DNA from: Paragordius varius
Lineage: Eukaryota; Nematomorpha
Length of the DNA: 64,000 nt
Assembly (NCBI GenBank): GCA_964247055.1
Contig: OZ176050.1
Location: forward strand, 9,486,001 to 9,550,000
Direction: 5' to 3'
Made by a program: the position numbers and the translations under genes. Below, in pieces: positions 11,501 to 23,582 of the stretch; the stretch's first letter is position 1, and every line of letters starts with the position of its first letter. The notes beneath the pieces are model-generated. The model saw only the letters and a program-made list of their open reading frames with translations, had not been told where the DNA came from and did not search any database.

Positions 11501-13912
11501 TATATACCACATTTTTTTCCTACACCATAAAATTGTCTCAAGTATTTATTTAATTATACTTCAGTTCAGGAAACTGTGGAAAACAAAACCTTAACTTTTG
11601 TAATAATAATTGAATTTATTTTATCTAATATCATTAATTTTTGTATGTTGCTTGCTTGCTTACTCTTTGTCTCAAATTTTGAGCTTTTTTTCTAAATTAT
11701 ATTTTATATATTTTTTCATTTTGTTTAAAAACAAATTAAAACATTTTTTTCGGTTCAAGTACTTGAAAGTATGTGTCACATCTCAATTTTTTCCAGATAT
11801 AATTAAAAATGATATATATATATCCTTTAAAAATTTCAAACAATGAATTTTACTGGCCTTAAAATATAATTTAATATATCTATAAAATTTTAAATTGGCC
11901 ATTTTTTATTTGTTTGAAAATAATTAAGTAAAAATAAGTATATAAACGAGGAAGATTGAGAGATATACAAAAAATATATATGTCAATTTTGTATGCCTGT
12001 CAATTATTCTTCATATATTTAAATTTATGCATATTTTACTACATTTTTTACCTGTAGTAAGAGTTATTTCACAAAGGAGATAAGATAAAAAGCATTACAA
12101 AAAAATAAGTTTGTATTAAATATGCAATATACCTATATATATATATATATATATTGGTTTAAATTGTTTTTTGTTTATATTTGTCTATTAACTATCCGAC
12201 TTAGTTTTTAAAAATTAAAAAAAATGAGTTTAAACCAGGGGTGGCCGACACTCGGCCCGTGGACCAAATGCGGCCCTTCGAGAATTTAGGTACGGCCTGC
12301 GAAAAATCTGGATTCCTCATAAAATCTTAGTAAAATCTAGTTTTCTTAAAGATTTTTCCTAATTTCGTATTCAATTGGCAAAAACTAGAAAAAAGTTTTA
12401 TAATTAAATGCATTTTACAATATATATATTTAAATTCCAACAAATTATGGATGAATGCCCATATTTTATTTCTTCCGCAGTTTTATGAGTTTAAAATGCG
12501 GCCCGCAAAGCCATTTGTGTTGAACACGCCTGTTTTAAACTGATCAAAAAGTGATGTTCATAAACACTGAGAGATATCAAATTAAAAACGTATCTTTCTA
12601 ATAATCAAAAAATATAATCAAATATTTGCTGCTATATTGACATTTATTTATTAAATACCATTTTAGTCTAATTACATTATTTAGAAGTATAAATCATGGG
12701 TTTATATATTTCCGTTTTTGATGAAAATGTAATTTCAAAAAATATCCATAAGACAAAATCAAACATGTTAAATATTTCAAATAATTTAAAACCCTTGAAA
12801 CCATTTCCAATTTTTATTGTTGTCATTTTTGAAACATGTATTTTTAAGCTGTGTAATTATGTCAAAGTATTAATTTTAAGCGTAACTACTAGAAACACTT
12901 TTAAAAAATTAAATAGTAAACATTTTTTCTCTTTTCTTACAGAGTTTTTTATTTTTTTACTTGTCGGGAAAACGGAGTTAGTAGACTTGTATGACACATA
13001 AAAGTACAAATTATGGCGAAAAAATTAGATCCCGTATTAATGATAATAGTGCACTACAGACTTAATATTGTCTTCAAATTTACCGAAAAAATGAAACATT
13101 GTAATAACATCATATTTTCTCAACATAACCCTAGACTTATATGCGACGACCTTAAACAAATATATATTTATTCAAAAAAAATAATGATGTTTAATTTTAG
13201 TTTTGATTAGAAAAAATTTTTTTGTTAAATAATAACTTTACCATATTATATTTAAATTAGAGTTTTGGGTCATATATATTGGTATTATTTTATAAATATT
13301 TTAAAACCAGTATTTAGGGATCTAATTTTTTTGGTTATAGATATATAATATTTAATGCAAAACCTTAGAAATACCTTTACATATTCCCTTATTTCTAACA
13401 GCCGAAAAAAGCGCAATAAAAAATTTTTTACACAAGAGAGTATTTGAATTAATTAGATATACAAAAAAATTTAATACAATATTTCAGTAAAACTACTCAC
13501 TTTTTAACATTGTGAAGTTAATTAATATGTAAATTTTTTGAGATACATATAAAACCTTACCTTGCACACTAAAATTGTAAAACCACAAATATTTCAAATT
13601 TGAGGGATTTCACGAGTTTTTACCTAAACATGATGCTTCTATTAAAAGTATTTCTTAAAATTTTTTTATGTATTCCTTCTTAGGTTCGCAAAAGTCAAAA
13701 TAAAATATATATGAATAAAAAAAGGAAGGACCTTGAGTTTTCATAAATTTAGAAATTTATAAGAATGATAATACTTACAGCCATTTCCAAGAATCGACGG
13801 CTTTAAACGATAGGCATCCAATGATTATTATTAAAAGATATGTTAATTTACGTATATTTTGCCCTTTGCCTTTTTGAGCCCAAAGAAAAGAATAGATATT
13901 AGCGAAGTCCAT
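7820..13912 (-). CDS. Wnt4: Wnt4 ligand with large low-complexity insertions
   Basis: Five exons (13779-13912, 9991-10581, 9706-9908, 8536-9452, 7820-8437) join in phase to 820 residues, against about 350 for usual Wnts. Exon 1 gives the signal anchor and the SWKWL boundary. Family landmarks in order are [14 protein letters not shown] (to about 207), [14 protein letters not shown] (310), WGGCSDN-FG-FVDTRE (506-527), [10 protein letters not shown] (to 615), [10 protein letters not shown] with the acylated serine at about 631, [24 protein letters not shown] and the terminal Cys cluster ending [15 protein letters not shown] and KPHT-DL-Y--PSPDFC favour Wnt4 over Wnt1 or Wnt6. Extra segments of about 100, 75, 160 and 75 residues, rich in N, S, H and K, lie between conserved blocks. 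Introns are 3197, 82, 253 and 98 nt; intron 1 carries two hAT derivatives. The ligand is secreted and signals through Frizzled. Confidence 0.95.
8474..8507. repeat. (TA)n microsatellite in Wnt4 intron 4
   Basis: About 16 uninterrupted TA units inside the 98-nt last intron of Wnt4. A third of this intron is therefore a length-variable repeat next to the acceptor side. Confidence 0.95.
10810..11044. mobile_element. hAT-type MITE in Wnt4 intron 1
   Basis: A 235-bp element flanked by a perfect 8-bp target duplication, CATGGCTA (10802-10809 and 11045-11052). Ends are CAGAGGTGTAGCT and, reverse-complemented, CAGAGACGTAGCT, typical of hAT terminal repeats that start CAGAG. No coding capacity. The intact duplication implies a fairly recent insertion. 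It differs from the other hAT families in the window. Confidence 0.85.
12236..12532. mobile_element. hAT-type MITE (CAGGGGTG family) in Wnt4 intron 1
   Basis: A 297-bp element with ends CAGGGGTGGCCGACACTC and (reverse complement) CAGGCGTGTTCAACACAA, with GC-rich subterminal GCGGCCC boxes. The 8-bp flanks, GTTTAAAC (12228-12235) and TTTTAAAC (12533-12540), match at 7 of 8. Relatives lie at 17167-17427 and 28864-29142. Confidence 0.85.
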
Positions 13913-16900
13913 TATTTTTTGCCAAAATAATTTTGAATATTCCGTAGTAAATATCTAAAATCATGAATTGTCATCTATCATGGAATAATTTAGTTGTCAT
14001 TAATAATCCGATAATGATTGAGTATTTAACAATTTTTTGTGCCCGTTATTATCTTCGTTAATTAAATCCCAATAAATTTAAATATTTTGAAATATGGATT
14101 TTTTCTTTTTTTGGTAAAACAAAACTATACGATAGTTAAAATTACAAAAAGTCGGAACAAACTGATATTAATAATAATTGTAATTGTAAAATATTTCTAT
14201 ATATGTATAATCCTATTAAATTTTTTTATATATAGTAAATAATATGTTATTACAAGACATATATATATTCTCACATACAGGTAAATGAAGGTAAATGAGA
14301 TTTTTAACATATAAATAAAATACAAGAAAGAGACATTAAATCTCTATCTCTATCTCGCTCTCTCAATGAATTACAACATAAAAACTAATAAAAAAAGTTA
14401 CTTATACTTTCTTATCCAATAAATAAATAATAAAATGACAAATAAAAATATATATATTAATAAAAAAATAAACTAAAATCTCATTAAAATGCAATTAATT
14501 AATCATGTAAATTTCTCCTTTTTTCCCTATACATAATGAAAATTATTTATATTAGATTCGTAGGAAGCGCTTTGATGTGACAATTAACTAAGCAATAACA
14601 AGAGAGAGATAACCTAATTATACGTATAAAAACGTGTGTTAGTTATATCTAATAATAATTTTTATAACCAATTAGAGCCATTATAAAAGTTAAACTTAAA
14701 ATATAAAGTTAAATTACCATTAAAAGACACTATAAATCTTCAAATTTTCTTACCTATATATTCTTTATATAAAAGATACATTTATAAAACAATTTAGCAT
14801 TGGGAATAGTATCATTTAAAATTATCAGTAACTTTTTTACTTTTGAACTTTATCATTTGAATAACAAAACTTTATTTACTAAAATATACATGTTTTTCAT
14901 TGTCAATTGTCGCCAAATGAATCGTGACTTATTATCGCAGTACATCTCTAAATATAAGTTAAAGTTATGTAATGTTAATATGACAAAAATTGATATGTCT
15001 ATAACTTCTTAACAGACAGACTCCTTTACCGTTCGTTGGTTGTTGTAAAAAATCGCGAAAATTTTAAATTGCTTGATATTCAATAAATATAGGAGTCTGA
15101 TTTCACAAATTAGTCAATAGTTGGAAAAAAAAGATGCGCCATTCTTATTGTTATATTAGGCGAAAAATAATTTTCAAGTATGATTCAACATCAATATAGT
15201 TTTCACAACTACTTGTCAAAGAAATTTCTTCAATTTTTATTACATATCTTTTTAGAATCTTACTTTATTTTTGTTTTATAATACTAATTAATTTTGATAA
15301 TTTATAAATATATTATTTTTTATATCAATTTTATTTCGTTATTCATAAAAAAATTTACGAAAAAAAATTGATCAATGACCCGATCTCCCGTTAATCTATA
15401 TAACTTTTATTACATGTATAATTTACATAATCCGAACTCAAAGCTCTTTTTTTAATCAAATGAACAAAAATATAAATATTAAAAATATAAGACTTTTCTT
15501 GAAATAAATCATTAAATTTAATATTTTTTGATATTAATATCGACTTTTATTACCCTTTTCCGATCATGTAAAATTGTAAAACAAGTGGAAAAATTAAAAA
15601 ATCTAACGGTATGTATTTGTTTCAAAGATAAAAGAAAAAATAAACCAGATAATTTAAGAGTATTGAAGTACGAAAAAACATATTTTTAATTGTATACCTA
15701 CCTATGTTATATATATTACATTTATTAATTAATCGGATATTGCAATTAATTTAACAGATAAATATATCTCTTTTTGACTTTATCATCTTTAAAACATCTT
15801 AAACATATATAATATACGTAAATGCGGTATCAATATTACCTTTGATAGTTTGTGAAAAAGCTTGTTGTCTGTCAAACATTTGCATATTTATTTTTGTTAA
15901 ATTATAAAGACAGGTAAAATTTATTACAACAACAATTTATGTATGCATATTTCATACATATAAATAAATATAAATAGAGTAAGTCTCGTAAGGTTATATT
16001 TTTGACATATTTATTAAAATTTTAAAAATTAACATGTGCTTACCATTGAAAGTGACGTTAATTTGTTTTAACGACAGATCTAAATAATATCCTGCGTTTG
16101 AAACATAAGTTTAAATTTAAAAAATATTGAAACAAAAAAACTTTCCATAAAACATTATTAAATTTATAATGGAAAATCTTTTTAGTTTTTTAGAGTTTAT
16201 TTTTGGTCATTTACTATATCCTGTTGTCATGTTGTCCAAAAACATATGTATTAAGACGAGCCTAATACCTGCGTAATAAACAAAACTTTTACGATTAGAT
16301 TTTGCTTTTTATAACTATTAAATATTTAAATATTATTTCTTCCAAAAAATATATAAATTTTCAATATTCTGGCTTAGTTATATATATTTTATATCATTTA
16401 GAAAGTTTTATCAATTTTTCTTGAAATATGTAAAAATATCTTTTTATAAACCATCATTATATATATTATCTTCTCTTGAAATTAAAGGATTTTCGATAAG
16501 ACAAGGTAAGGAAAAAATATTTAACTAAAATGATAATACTTAAGGTCAACATGATAACAGAACATGATAGCTCTTCTTTAAAAATATTTTTATTAGAAAA
16601 AATAAAATTAATAAATATTGTGCAATTATAAAAAATATTCTCTGATAACAAAATCATCAACGTAACACCACTTGAACCAAGCAGAGGATATAATATCATT
16701 ATCAAAAAAAATGTTTTAAAATATATTTTTAATTCCAAGTACAGGACATCAAATCCTTCATTCTCATATAAAATGTTAATTTAAGAGTTTGAACAATTCA
16801 TATTTTTTATGTTTGGTTTCTTATATATTTAAAAAATAGATTTTGCATCGATTTAAAATGGCAAAAGTTAACTTTCACCTATAAAGCTATTTAGGCTCAG

Positions 16901-16964
16901 GCTCAGGCTCGAAAGTGAACATTGTTGACAATGCTTAATTTTAAATTAATAATTTTATTAGAAA
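13913..16964. other. Wnt4 upstream region, no gene seen
   Basis: About 3 kb of AT-rich DNA upstream of the Wnt4 start codon, expected to include its promoter. A short CT-rich tract lies at 14340-14366. A 90-codon minus-strand frame at 16466-16738 is almost wholly hydrophobic and AT-driven, with no family resemblance, so I do not call it. A hexamer, GGCTCA, is repeated about three times near 16893. Confidence 0.4.
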
Positions 16965-17075
16965 CACATAGAGAAACACCCTTGATCAGACACCATTTTT
17001 GGGGACTTTAACACACGGTGGGAGCCAAACTGGAGGTTAATCCTTAAAAAAAGGGTTGATAGTGTTCGGGCATCC
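16965..17075 (-). mobile_element. Helitron 5'-region fragment, decayed
   Basis: The run of boxes GACACCATTTTTGGGGACTT, ACACGGTGGGAGCC, CCAAACTGGAGG and GTTCGGGCATCC parallels, in the same order, the region near the 5' end of the Helitron copies (GACACGATTTTTGTGGACTT, ACACGGGGTGGGCCC and so on). The terminus itself is lost. Confidence 0.6.
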
Positions 17076-17166
17076 TTTCTTATATTGGGATAGTTTACAA
17101 CAGTTATCTGACTTCTGCAGTGTAAAACTTGACCCTTACCCAATCGAACATACAATTGTTTTAACT

Positions 17167-17427
17167 CAGGATCATCCAGCACAAATGGCTTCGCGGGCCG
17201 CATTTCGGGATGGAAAGTTCCGACGGGTCAAAATATATGGGAATCAACACAAATTTTATTAGTATGCTAAATAAAATTCACTATTTATTTTAACAATTTT
17301 TGTCAAAATTCGGAAAGACTTATACAGAAAATTTGATAAATGAAATTTGCTAGATTTTGCAAAATTTTCTATTTAAAATTTCTCAATGGCAGAAAAATTA
17401 TTAAGAGGCGCATGTTAATATCCCCTG
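17167..17427. mobile_element. hAT-type MITE (CAGGGGTG family), copy 2
   Basis: A 261-bp element in the opposite orientation to the copy at 12236. It begins CAGGATCATCCAGCACAAAT and carries the GGCTTCGCGGGCCGCAT box, then ends ATCCCCTG. Flanks TTTTAACT (17159-17166) and TTTTAAAC (17428-17435) match at 6 of 8. A 68-codon open frame crossing it is accidental. Confidence 0.75.
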
Positions 17428-18374
17428 TTTTAAACAATATTAAGAAAATTCGCAGCCAATTTACAAATAAGTGAATTTTTAGTGAATTTATTATCAAACC
17501 CAGTATTTTTTTATATACCAGTTTATTTATCCTTGCAAAGTATTCTGTAGATTATTAAAACACAATAAAGTAATAATGAAAATGTAATCAAGGAATTAGA
17601 AAACTAAGATGGCTTAATTGTATAATTTATAAGGTAAATAGCTATTACATTTTGAATCATATGGAAATACTAATTTCCGATAAATTTCTACAAAGGGCCG
17701 TTTTTTATATTATGGTGTATATTACATATCTCGATTATAATTTTACTTTCATATGAGTGCCTTAAACCATATTAAACTAATGTGGTCTCATTATGTCGAA
17801 AATTTAATGGTCCGGTGTTTAGCATAAGGAAAGACTTTACCGAAACTTAATTAAAAATGAGCATGACCAAGATTTTAGCCTTTTTCACAGGAAATATCCA
17901 AAACTGTGATTGATATTACAAGATCTATATTTTTCGAAACGTTGTTTTTTTGGTTGACGCCTACCCAGAGGCTTGACTTTGCCTATTAACAGGAAATACT
18001 AAATGTATTGCAGAATCTGGTCTAATAGGTTTTCCAAAAAGTTACAGAGCCAGTTTTATTTTACAAAATAGTGCAGTTTACAGAAGGTGGAGCCTTTACC
18101 CGGATTATTTGAAAAAACCACTGGGTTAATAAATTTGCTGAATATTGTGAATGCCAAAAACCCCTATTGATTTTATGGGTCCTATAATTTATGAAAAATA
18201 TTTCTTTAATTTGGGGAATTATCTTTTATTTAGAGAATTGACTTTAAATTTATAATTAACAATTGTTTATAATTGGTTTATTTATTATTATTTAATTTAA
18301 ATTTAAAAGTTAATTGGGAAGTAATCATTGTTAGATTAAATTCAGACCTATTGTATTTATTATTTTTTACTGAT
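17428..18374. other. intergenic with strongly decayed Helitron modules
   Basis: Between about 17840 and 18190 the module boxes of the Helitron family are still visible in minus orientation (GCCTACCCAGAGGCTTGA, then TTTGCCTATTAACAGG, then GGTTTTCCAAAAAG). The rest is plain AT-rich DNA. Confidence 0.45.
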
Positions 18375-20460
18375 TCTTACTAAATTTATAAAATTGGAAA
18401 ATCCTGGCTTTGTGAACTATTTCCGGAAAACCTGCAGATTCATTCAATTCCTAATGTCGAAATATAATTATTGATGAATGCCCCGACAATAGCTTCGCCC
18501 TTTTTTTAAATTAGCCCAGTTCGGGCCCGCCCCATGTAAAAAAACGGTTTTTTTTCAAACAAAACACAAAATCTTGTGCTTGAGACAATTTTCCGGAAAA
18601 CGTGTTGGACCATTCGATTTTAAATATGGTTTTTATTTTACCTTTTTTCGATTTCGGCAGACATAGTAGGCTCGCTTTTTTAGGCCTTCTTTTTACCTGC
18701 TCCCCTTGTAAAATGCCATTTTTTTCTAAAAAATAATTTTTTAAATCTATTTTTCGATCAAGGTAGGAAACAGTAAAAACTCAATGAGGATTCCATATTC
18801 CCTGTTAAAAGGCAAAAATTTGTCGTGCGTTTTTTTAATAGGCTGCTGGATAAGGCGGCACCCGGTAATACTGTCCCGTCATATCGAAATAGCGTGCCTT
18901 TGGGGCTAAATTTCAGAAAATTTATCAGGCCTTATGAGTTCAATAGGTTAAAATATTACCCGTAACAAAGCAAAAATTTAGATCGTAGATTTTTTAAAAA
19001 TTAGCCGTTAATTAGGCCCTTCACGCCCTGAAAAATGGGCCACCATAGAATGATTTTTTAGTTTTGAGGTATTTTTCCAAAAACTAATGAGAACATATGG
19101 CAACAATCATTTCCAGGTATTCTCCTTAAAAAAGCAAAAAAATTAATCAAGCGCCTTTTTTGTATCAGCCTCTGGGTAAGGAGCTATCCGCCTACAACTG
19201 CCCCACCATAGCGATACAGCGTGACTTTCGAGGCAAATTTAGAAAACTTATTAGGTCATATGAGTTCAATAAGGGCTTGAAATATTACCCGTAAAAAGGC
19301 AAAAATTTAAGTAAAGTAGTTTTATTAAATTACCCTTCAATTAGGCCATTGCCATGAAAAAGGCGCCACCATAGAAGGACTTTTTGGTTTTGAGGCAATT
19401 TTTCGATAACCCCACTAGAGCATATAAAATCAATCATGATTCCAGGTATAATCCGAATTAAGGCAAAAATTTTAATTGAGAGTTTTTTTTATTTCGCCCC
19501 TGGTTAAGGGGCTACCCGGGTAAAACTGAGTCACCATATCGATACATGCCTTTGGAGTCAAATTTCAGATAACCTATAAAACTATGTGAGTTCAATAAGG
19601 GCTTAAAATATTTACCCCTGAAAAAACAAATTTTTAGCATAGGGGGTTATTTCAATAAGTCGCTAAGTAAAATTTTGCGCCATGAAAAATGCGGCGCCAT
19701 TGAACTATTATTTAGTTTGGACGCCATTATTCCTAAAACTATTAAGAACAGATGGAATGAATGATGATTCCAGGTATTCTCCATATAAAGGCAAAAATTT
19801 TGGCCAATGCTTTACCTGCAACTGGGTAAGGAGCTACCCGCTTAAAACTCCACTATATAGAAATTGCGTTGTTTTGGACCTAAATTTACAGAAAATTTAT
19901 GAAGCTATATGAGCTCATTAAAAGCTTGAAATATAACCCGTAATCTGGTAAAAATTAAGGTCAGGCGTTTTTTTTATTAACCGTTAATTTGGGGCCTTTA
20001 TGCTCTAAAATATGCCTTCATATAACGATTATTAACTGTTAAGGTATTTCTTTGAATACCCCATGAGACGATGGTATCAAAGATCCAAATATTTGCCCTA
20101 TAAAGACAAAGAATTTAACTCAGCGCTTTTTCCCTATAGGTCTACCGGTAGGGGTCTACTGGTTTAAAACTGAGACGCCATACAAAAATGGCGTGGTTTT
20201 GCAGTTAATTTTAAACAAAAACTTAAAAAGCCATCAATAAAGGCTTACCTATAAAAAGATAAAAATTATAGTATGGCGGTTTTTTTCTGTTAGCCGTCAA
20301 TTTGGGGCCTTCACACCATAAACAATATATTAGCATGAATGCACAGTTAAAATTCTATGAAACGTTTTGGAAATCCTATGAGATCATAACTATTAAAATA
20401 TATTTCGAAATAATCCACATATATGAATCACAATCTTGTTGAGCCCCTTTTTCAAATAGC
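18375..20460 (+). mobile_element. non-autonomous Helitron, copy C
   Basis: Plus-oriented copy. The 5' end at about 18375 is a diverged TC start followed by TTTATAAAATTGGAAAATCC. It contains the full array of about 165-bp modules and runs to the equivalent of the C-rich tract before the 3' hairpin at about 20460. The 3' terminus expected next is missing here; a matching hairpin end lies at 20829-20880. Divergence from copy A looks high, so this copy is old. Small open frames inside are not genes. Confidence 0.75.
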
Positions 20461-20828
20461 AGCTTCGGCTCCAATCCAATTGTGTGTAAGCTATATATAT
20501 ACCTACTCCGTAAACAAATTACTCTCATGCATCACAGGGTATGCATTAATATTCTAGGTATTTTACATATGTGTGTGTCAAACCTCTTTACTCCTTATGG
20601 ACAAAATTATATATGTCTTTTTTATTATTTATGTACCCGATGTCAAAAATAAAGTTTTTTTGCACGTTTCACCCAATAATTGCTTATGTTTTTTTATACT
20701 AAGATCATTGCTGAAATTTTTTTGTTAAGATTGTTTGAATTTGGTGTGCTTGGAGCCCTACCCTTAAACCCGCTCAACAAAATGTTGAGGCTATTTTTCG
20801 CCAAAATTATGAGATCATACGCGTATAA

Positions 20829-20880
20829 AGGCATTCCCCTAAGAAGTCCGAAGGACCTCCTCGGGCTGCTAACAGCGACG
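20829..20880 (+). mobile_element. detached Helitron 3'-end relic
   Basis: AGAAGTCCGAAGGACCTCCT followed by CGGGCTGC matches the 3' hairpin region of Helitron copy D at nearly every position. After that it diverges and CTAG is absent. It may be the real end of copy C, moved about 370 bp away by a later insertion, or the remnant of another copy. Confidence 0.5.
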
Positions 20881-21250
20881 ATCCCAGAAAGATATTGATG
20901 CTCTTAGATGTATATCAAAGTTTCCATGTGAAAAAATATATTCACAGTTTGTAAAATATATGACAGAAACTGTAACATTTAAAAAGTTAGAATATGGCCA
21001 TTTGGAGGTTGAAGAATTCTGGAAGTTCATCGGATTTATCGGCTATTAAGACTTATTTTCACTAGTCAGGAGAATTATTTTTGGACCCGCTTCAAGTTAT
21101 GCATCGGAAGGAAGTTTTTCTATGCATAGAAGTACATAATTCGCAAACAGTTTAGATGAACATTGTTAAAACAAATTAATGGCTGTTAAATATAACTTAG
21201 GGCATTATGTTGACACAACTAGCAGTGATGAAGATGAGAAGAAAAATTAA
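20881..21250 (+). mobile_element. hAT transposase C-terminal relic
   Basis: One frame, with three internal stops, reads the C-terminal dimerisation region of a hAT transposase: LEVEEFWKF, about 25 residues later IIFGPASSYASEGSFS (compare PASSA-SER-FS), then a spacer and KLMAVKYNL, ending in an acidic tail before TAA at 21248-21250. Only this domain remains. The closeness of a Helitron end directly upstream suggests nested or adjacent insertions. Confidence 0.65.
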
Positions 21251-21639
21251 TTATTAATTGATTTCTTGAATTTGTTACGTTAATAAATTTTATCAAATTT
21301 ATGGGTCAATCACTTTAAGTAATTAATTTCAATAAATAACATATTCGGTCATGTTTCTTCAGGCTATTGAAAATTTAAATGATGTGTTGTATTAAATTTA
21401 ATTCTTAACGCAAATCTTATCTTTGGCTGTGATTTAAAACCTTCTGTAAGGCCTTATGTAGGATTCCAGGAAAAATCGTTTATTGTAGAAATTTAACAAT
21501 TAAATTATCAGTATATTGGTTAAAATACTGTTTAAAATATATTTTGCATTTAACCTTTTTCAATTTTTTTAATAAATATTTATGGATGTGTTAAGGGGGT
21601 CAAAATAACAACCATAGCTTTTACCATTTTTATTATACA

Positions 21640-21790
21640 AAATATGCGCAAATTTTGCCATTTTTAAATATGGAGCACTTACAATAAAACTATAAATAAT
21701 TTTCTTAAATCACTCGTAATCGCCATAAGTAAAAGCAGATAATCTTTCATTTTTCCCTATATATATTTTATCAGGATATCTTTTTAGTGT
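21640..21790 (+). repeat. dispersed foldback family, single arm
   Basis: Matches the right arm of the foldback element at 32105-32188: ATGCGCAAATTTTGCC, ATATGGAGCACTTAC, TTAAATCACTCGTAA, then a pyrimidine-rich tract. No left arm is seen beside it. The flanking stretch 21251-21640 holds nothing recognisable. Confidence 0.55.
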
Positions 21791-22309
21791 GTTATAAGAC
21801 CCCCGATTTTGTGTGTATGTTTTTGAATAAAAATTTGTATGTACTGTTTAATATTGTTGACTATTTACCTAAAGTAGCAAAATATTTAAAATTTAAGAGA
21901 TTTTTACCCAAAATTTGTAAAATATTTGCACAATATAGATAAACCTAAGTATTTTTTTTAGAATATATATATATATTAAATCCAAGGGGGAAAATATAAT
22001 AATAGATTGAACAACCATTTAAATGGAAAATAATGCCAAATATATCACTGCACCCTAAATCGGGATATATAAGCTGAAGAAATCAATATATTTTGATAAT
22101 GTATCGATATCATGGTGCTATTGGTTTTAACCCGTACGAGTGAATGAAAGTTATTTTATGAAAAATTGACAAAATTTGCCTACATTTTTTATATAATTTT
22201 TTTGGTGAAGGCTAGAGGCTTCCAAAAATATAATAAACTATATAAAAAGCAAAACAATAGTTTCAAAAAAAAAATTTTTAAATTCATATCAAAACTTAGC
22301 ATATATTTA

Positions 22310-23200
22310 AAATTTTTATCGCGTGACCCTTTTATTTTTGCGTTTAAGGCTAGCCCATTTTAGAAAAGTAAAAATTTTGGACTTTCGGAGCCCACATCTG
22401 AAAATATTTAATGAAAATATTTTTTTGTTTATAAGTAGTTTACATTTTATATGTAGTTTATAATATTTTTTAATCATATTTTTGGAAGGAAACATCTAGC
22501 TTTCACCAAAAAAATTTTATTTAACACTACCACACATTCATTTCAGTCCTTTAATTCAAATTGGGATCGTTGGATATACAAGGCTTGTTTAAAATTTCAT
22601 TTTTCAAAAAAATAGAAATGAATTGGGCAAATGTTCGCAATTATATGACATTAATGAACCTAAATAAAATTCATTCAAAAATACTTGATATAACTTATTC
22701 AGAGGTAAAACCAAAGGTAAAATTTATCCAACATAACATGTGCGCATAAGTTGAATATAAAAATAATGCAAATATATCAATTTTACTGTTTATATTAATG
22801 TTAATAATTTTAATAAAAGAAGTTTTAATTTTAGCGTTAGAGTCAAATGAAGACGATATTTTGCAAATATGTTTTAAAATGAAAATGGCGTCGAAGTAGT
22901 TTGATACGGATTTTTTTTCAAAACTAAATTTTATTTACATTTTTTGCTTATTTATGCAATTTTAATAGTAGAGTAGCATAAATTTAAACTGGAGCTGTTT
23001 CTTTCATTAGCTCAAATACAACTTAAATATTTTCTGGGTTTCCCCAATATGAATCGAAGTGTTAAACAAATGTGCGCATCCTTTACCGATATGGAGCACT
23101 AACAAAAGTGTAAATAACTTTCTTAAATCACTCGTAAGGGCCAAAACCATATGTACCAGGATAATCTTGAACCATTTTCTTATCAGAATATATATATTTC
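22310..23200 (+). repeat. dispersed foldback family, copy split by a TTAA element
   Basis: Left part (to 22524) has the family's AAACGCAAAAAT/TAGCCCATTTT segment in reverse and the GAAACATCTAGCTTTCACC segment. The right part resumes at 23062 with ATGTGCGCATCC and ATATGGAGCACTAAC. Joining the two parts restores the spacing seen in the copies at 32040-32190 and 35440-35600, showing that the 22525-23061 element inserted later. Confidence 0.6.
22525..23061. mobile_element. TTAA-flanked MITE, copy I
   Basis: A 537-bp element bounded by TTAA on both sides (22521-22524 and 23062-23065). Ends read CACTACCACACATTCAT and (reverse complement) CACTTCGATTCATATTGG. The GGGGTA-TACCCC palindrome found near both ends of the sister copy at 32543 is degenerate here. 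TTAA target duplication is the piggyBac signature; the family call is inferred from that alone. It sits inside the foldback repeat. Confidence 0.7.
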
Positions 23201-23582
23201 ATCAGACTTGACTATACTTCCCATGAAGATAGTCCACATACCAATGAACATCTTTCGTTGAATGGTTTCATGTTCATTTTGAAGACAATTATACAAGAGT
23301 GTAGACTTATCATCGCAACCAGAATTTCTATTCCTATAGATTCTGCAAAATATTTTAAGATGAAAGGTAAACCTAGCGAGTGAAATGACTTTGTTGGCGT
23401 TGGTATTTATTTTTAATTTTAATTGTGCAATCTTTAGATTTAAGTATGTTAATTTACCTTCATATCAATTTTTGATGGTCGATTAATATAATTTACATCC
23501 ATTTTATTTAAACTTATCAACGGCCACATATACCATGGTTTATATTTGTATTGCCCCATGTATGCCACGGACAATATTTAAT

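Noticed and set aside
7820-13912. Wnt1 or Wnt6 identity
   Set aside because: The terminal YCL resembles both, but [19 protein letters not shown] and WGGCSDN-FG-AF-Q-FVD-RE fit Wnt4 better.
16466-16738. 90-codon minus-strand open frame
   Set aside because: Hydrophobic and isoleucine/phenylalanine/leucine-rich as expected from AT-rich chance translation; no family motif and no partner exons.
17056-17262. 68-codon open frame, possible small gene
   Set aside because: It crosses the boundary of a Helitron fragment and a hAT MITE, so it is accidental.
20680-20898. 72-codon open frame
   Set aside because: It runs across a Helitron 3'-end relic and into the hAT relic in a frame other than the transposase frame.
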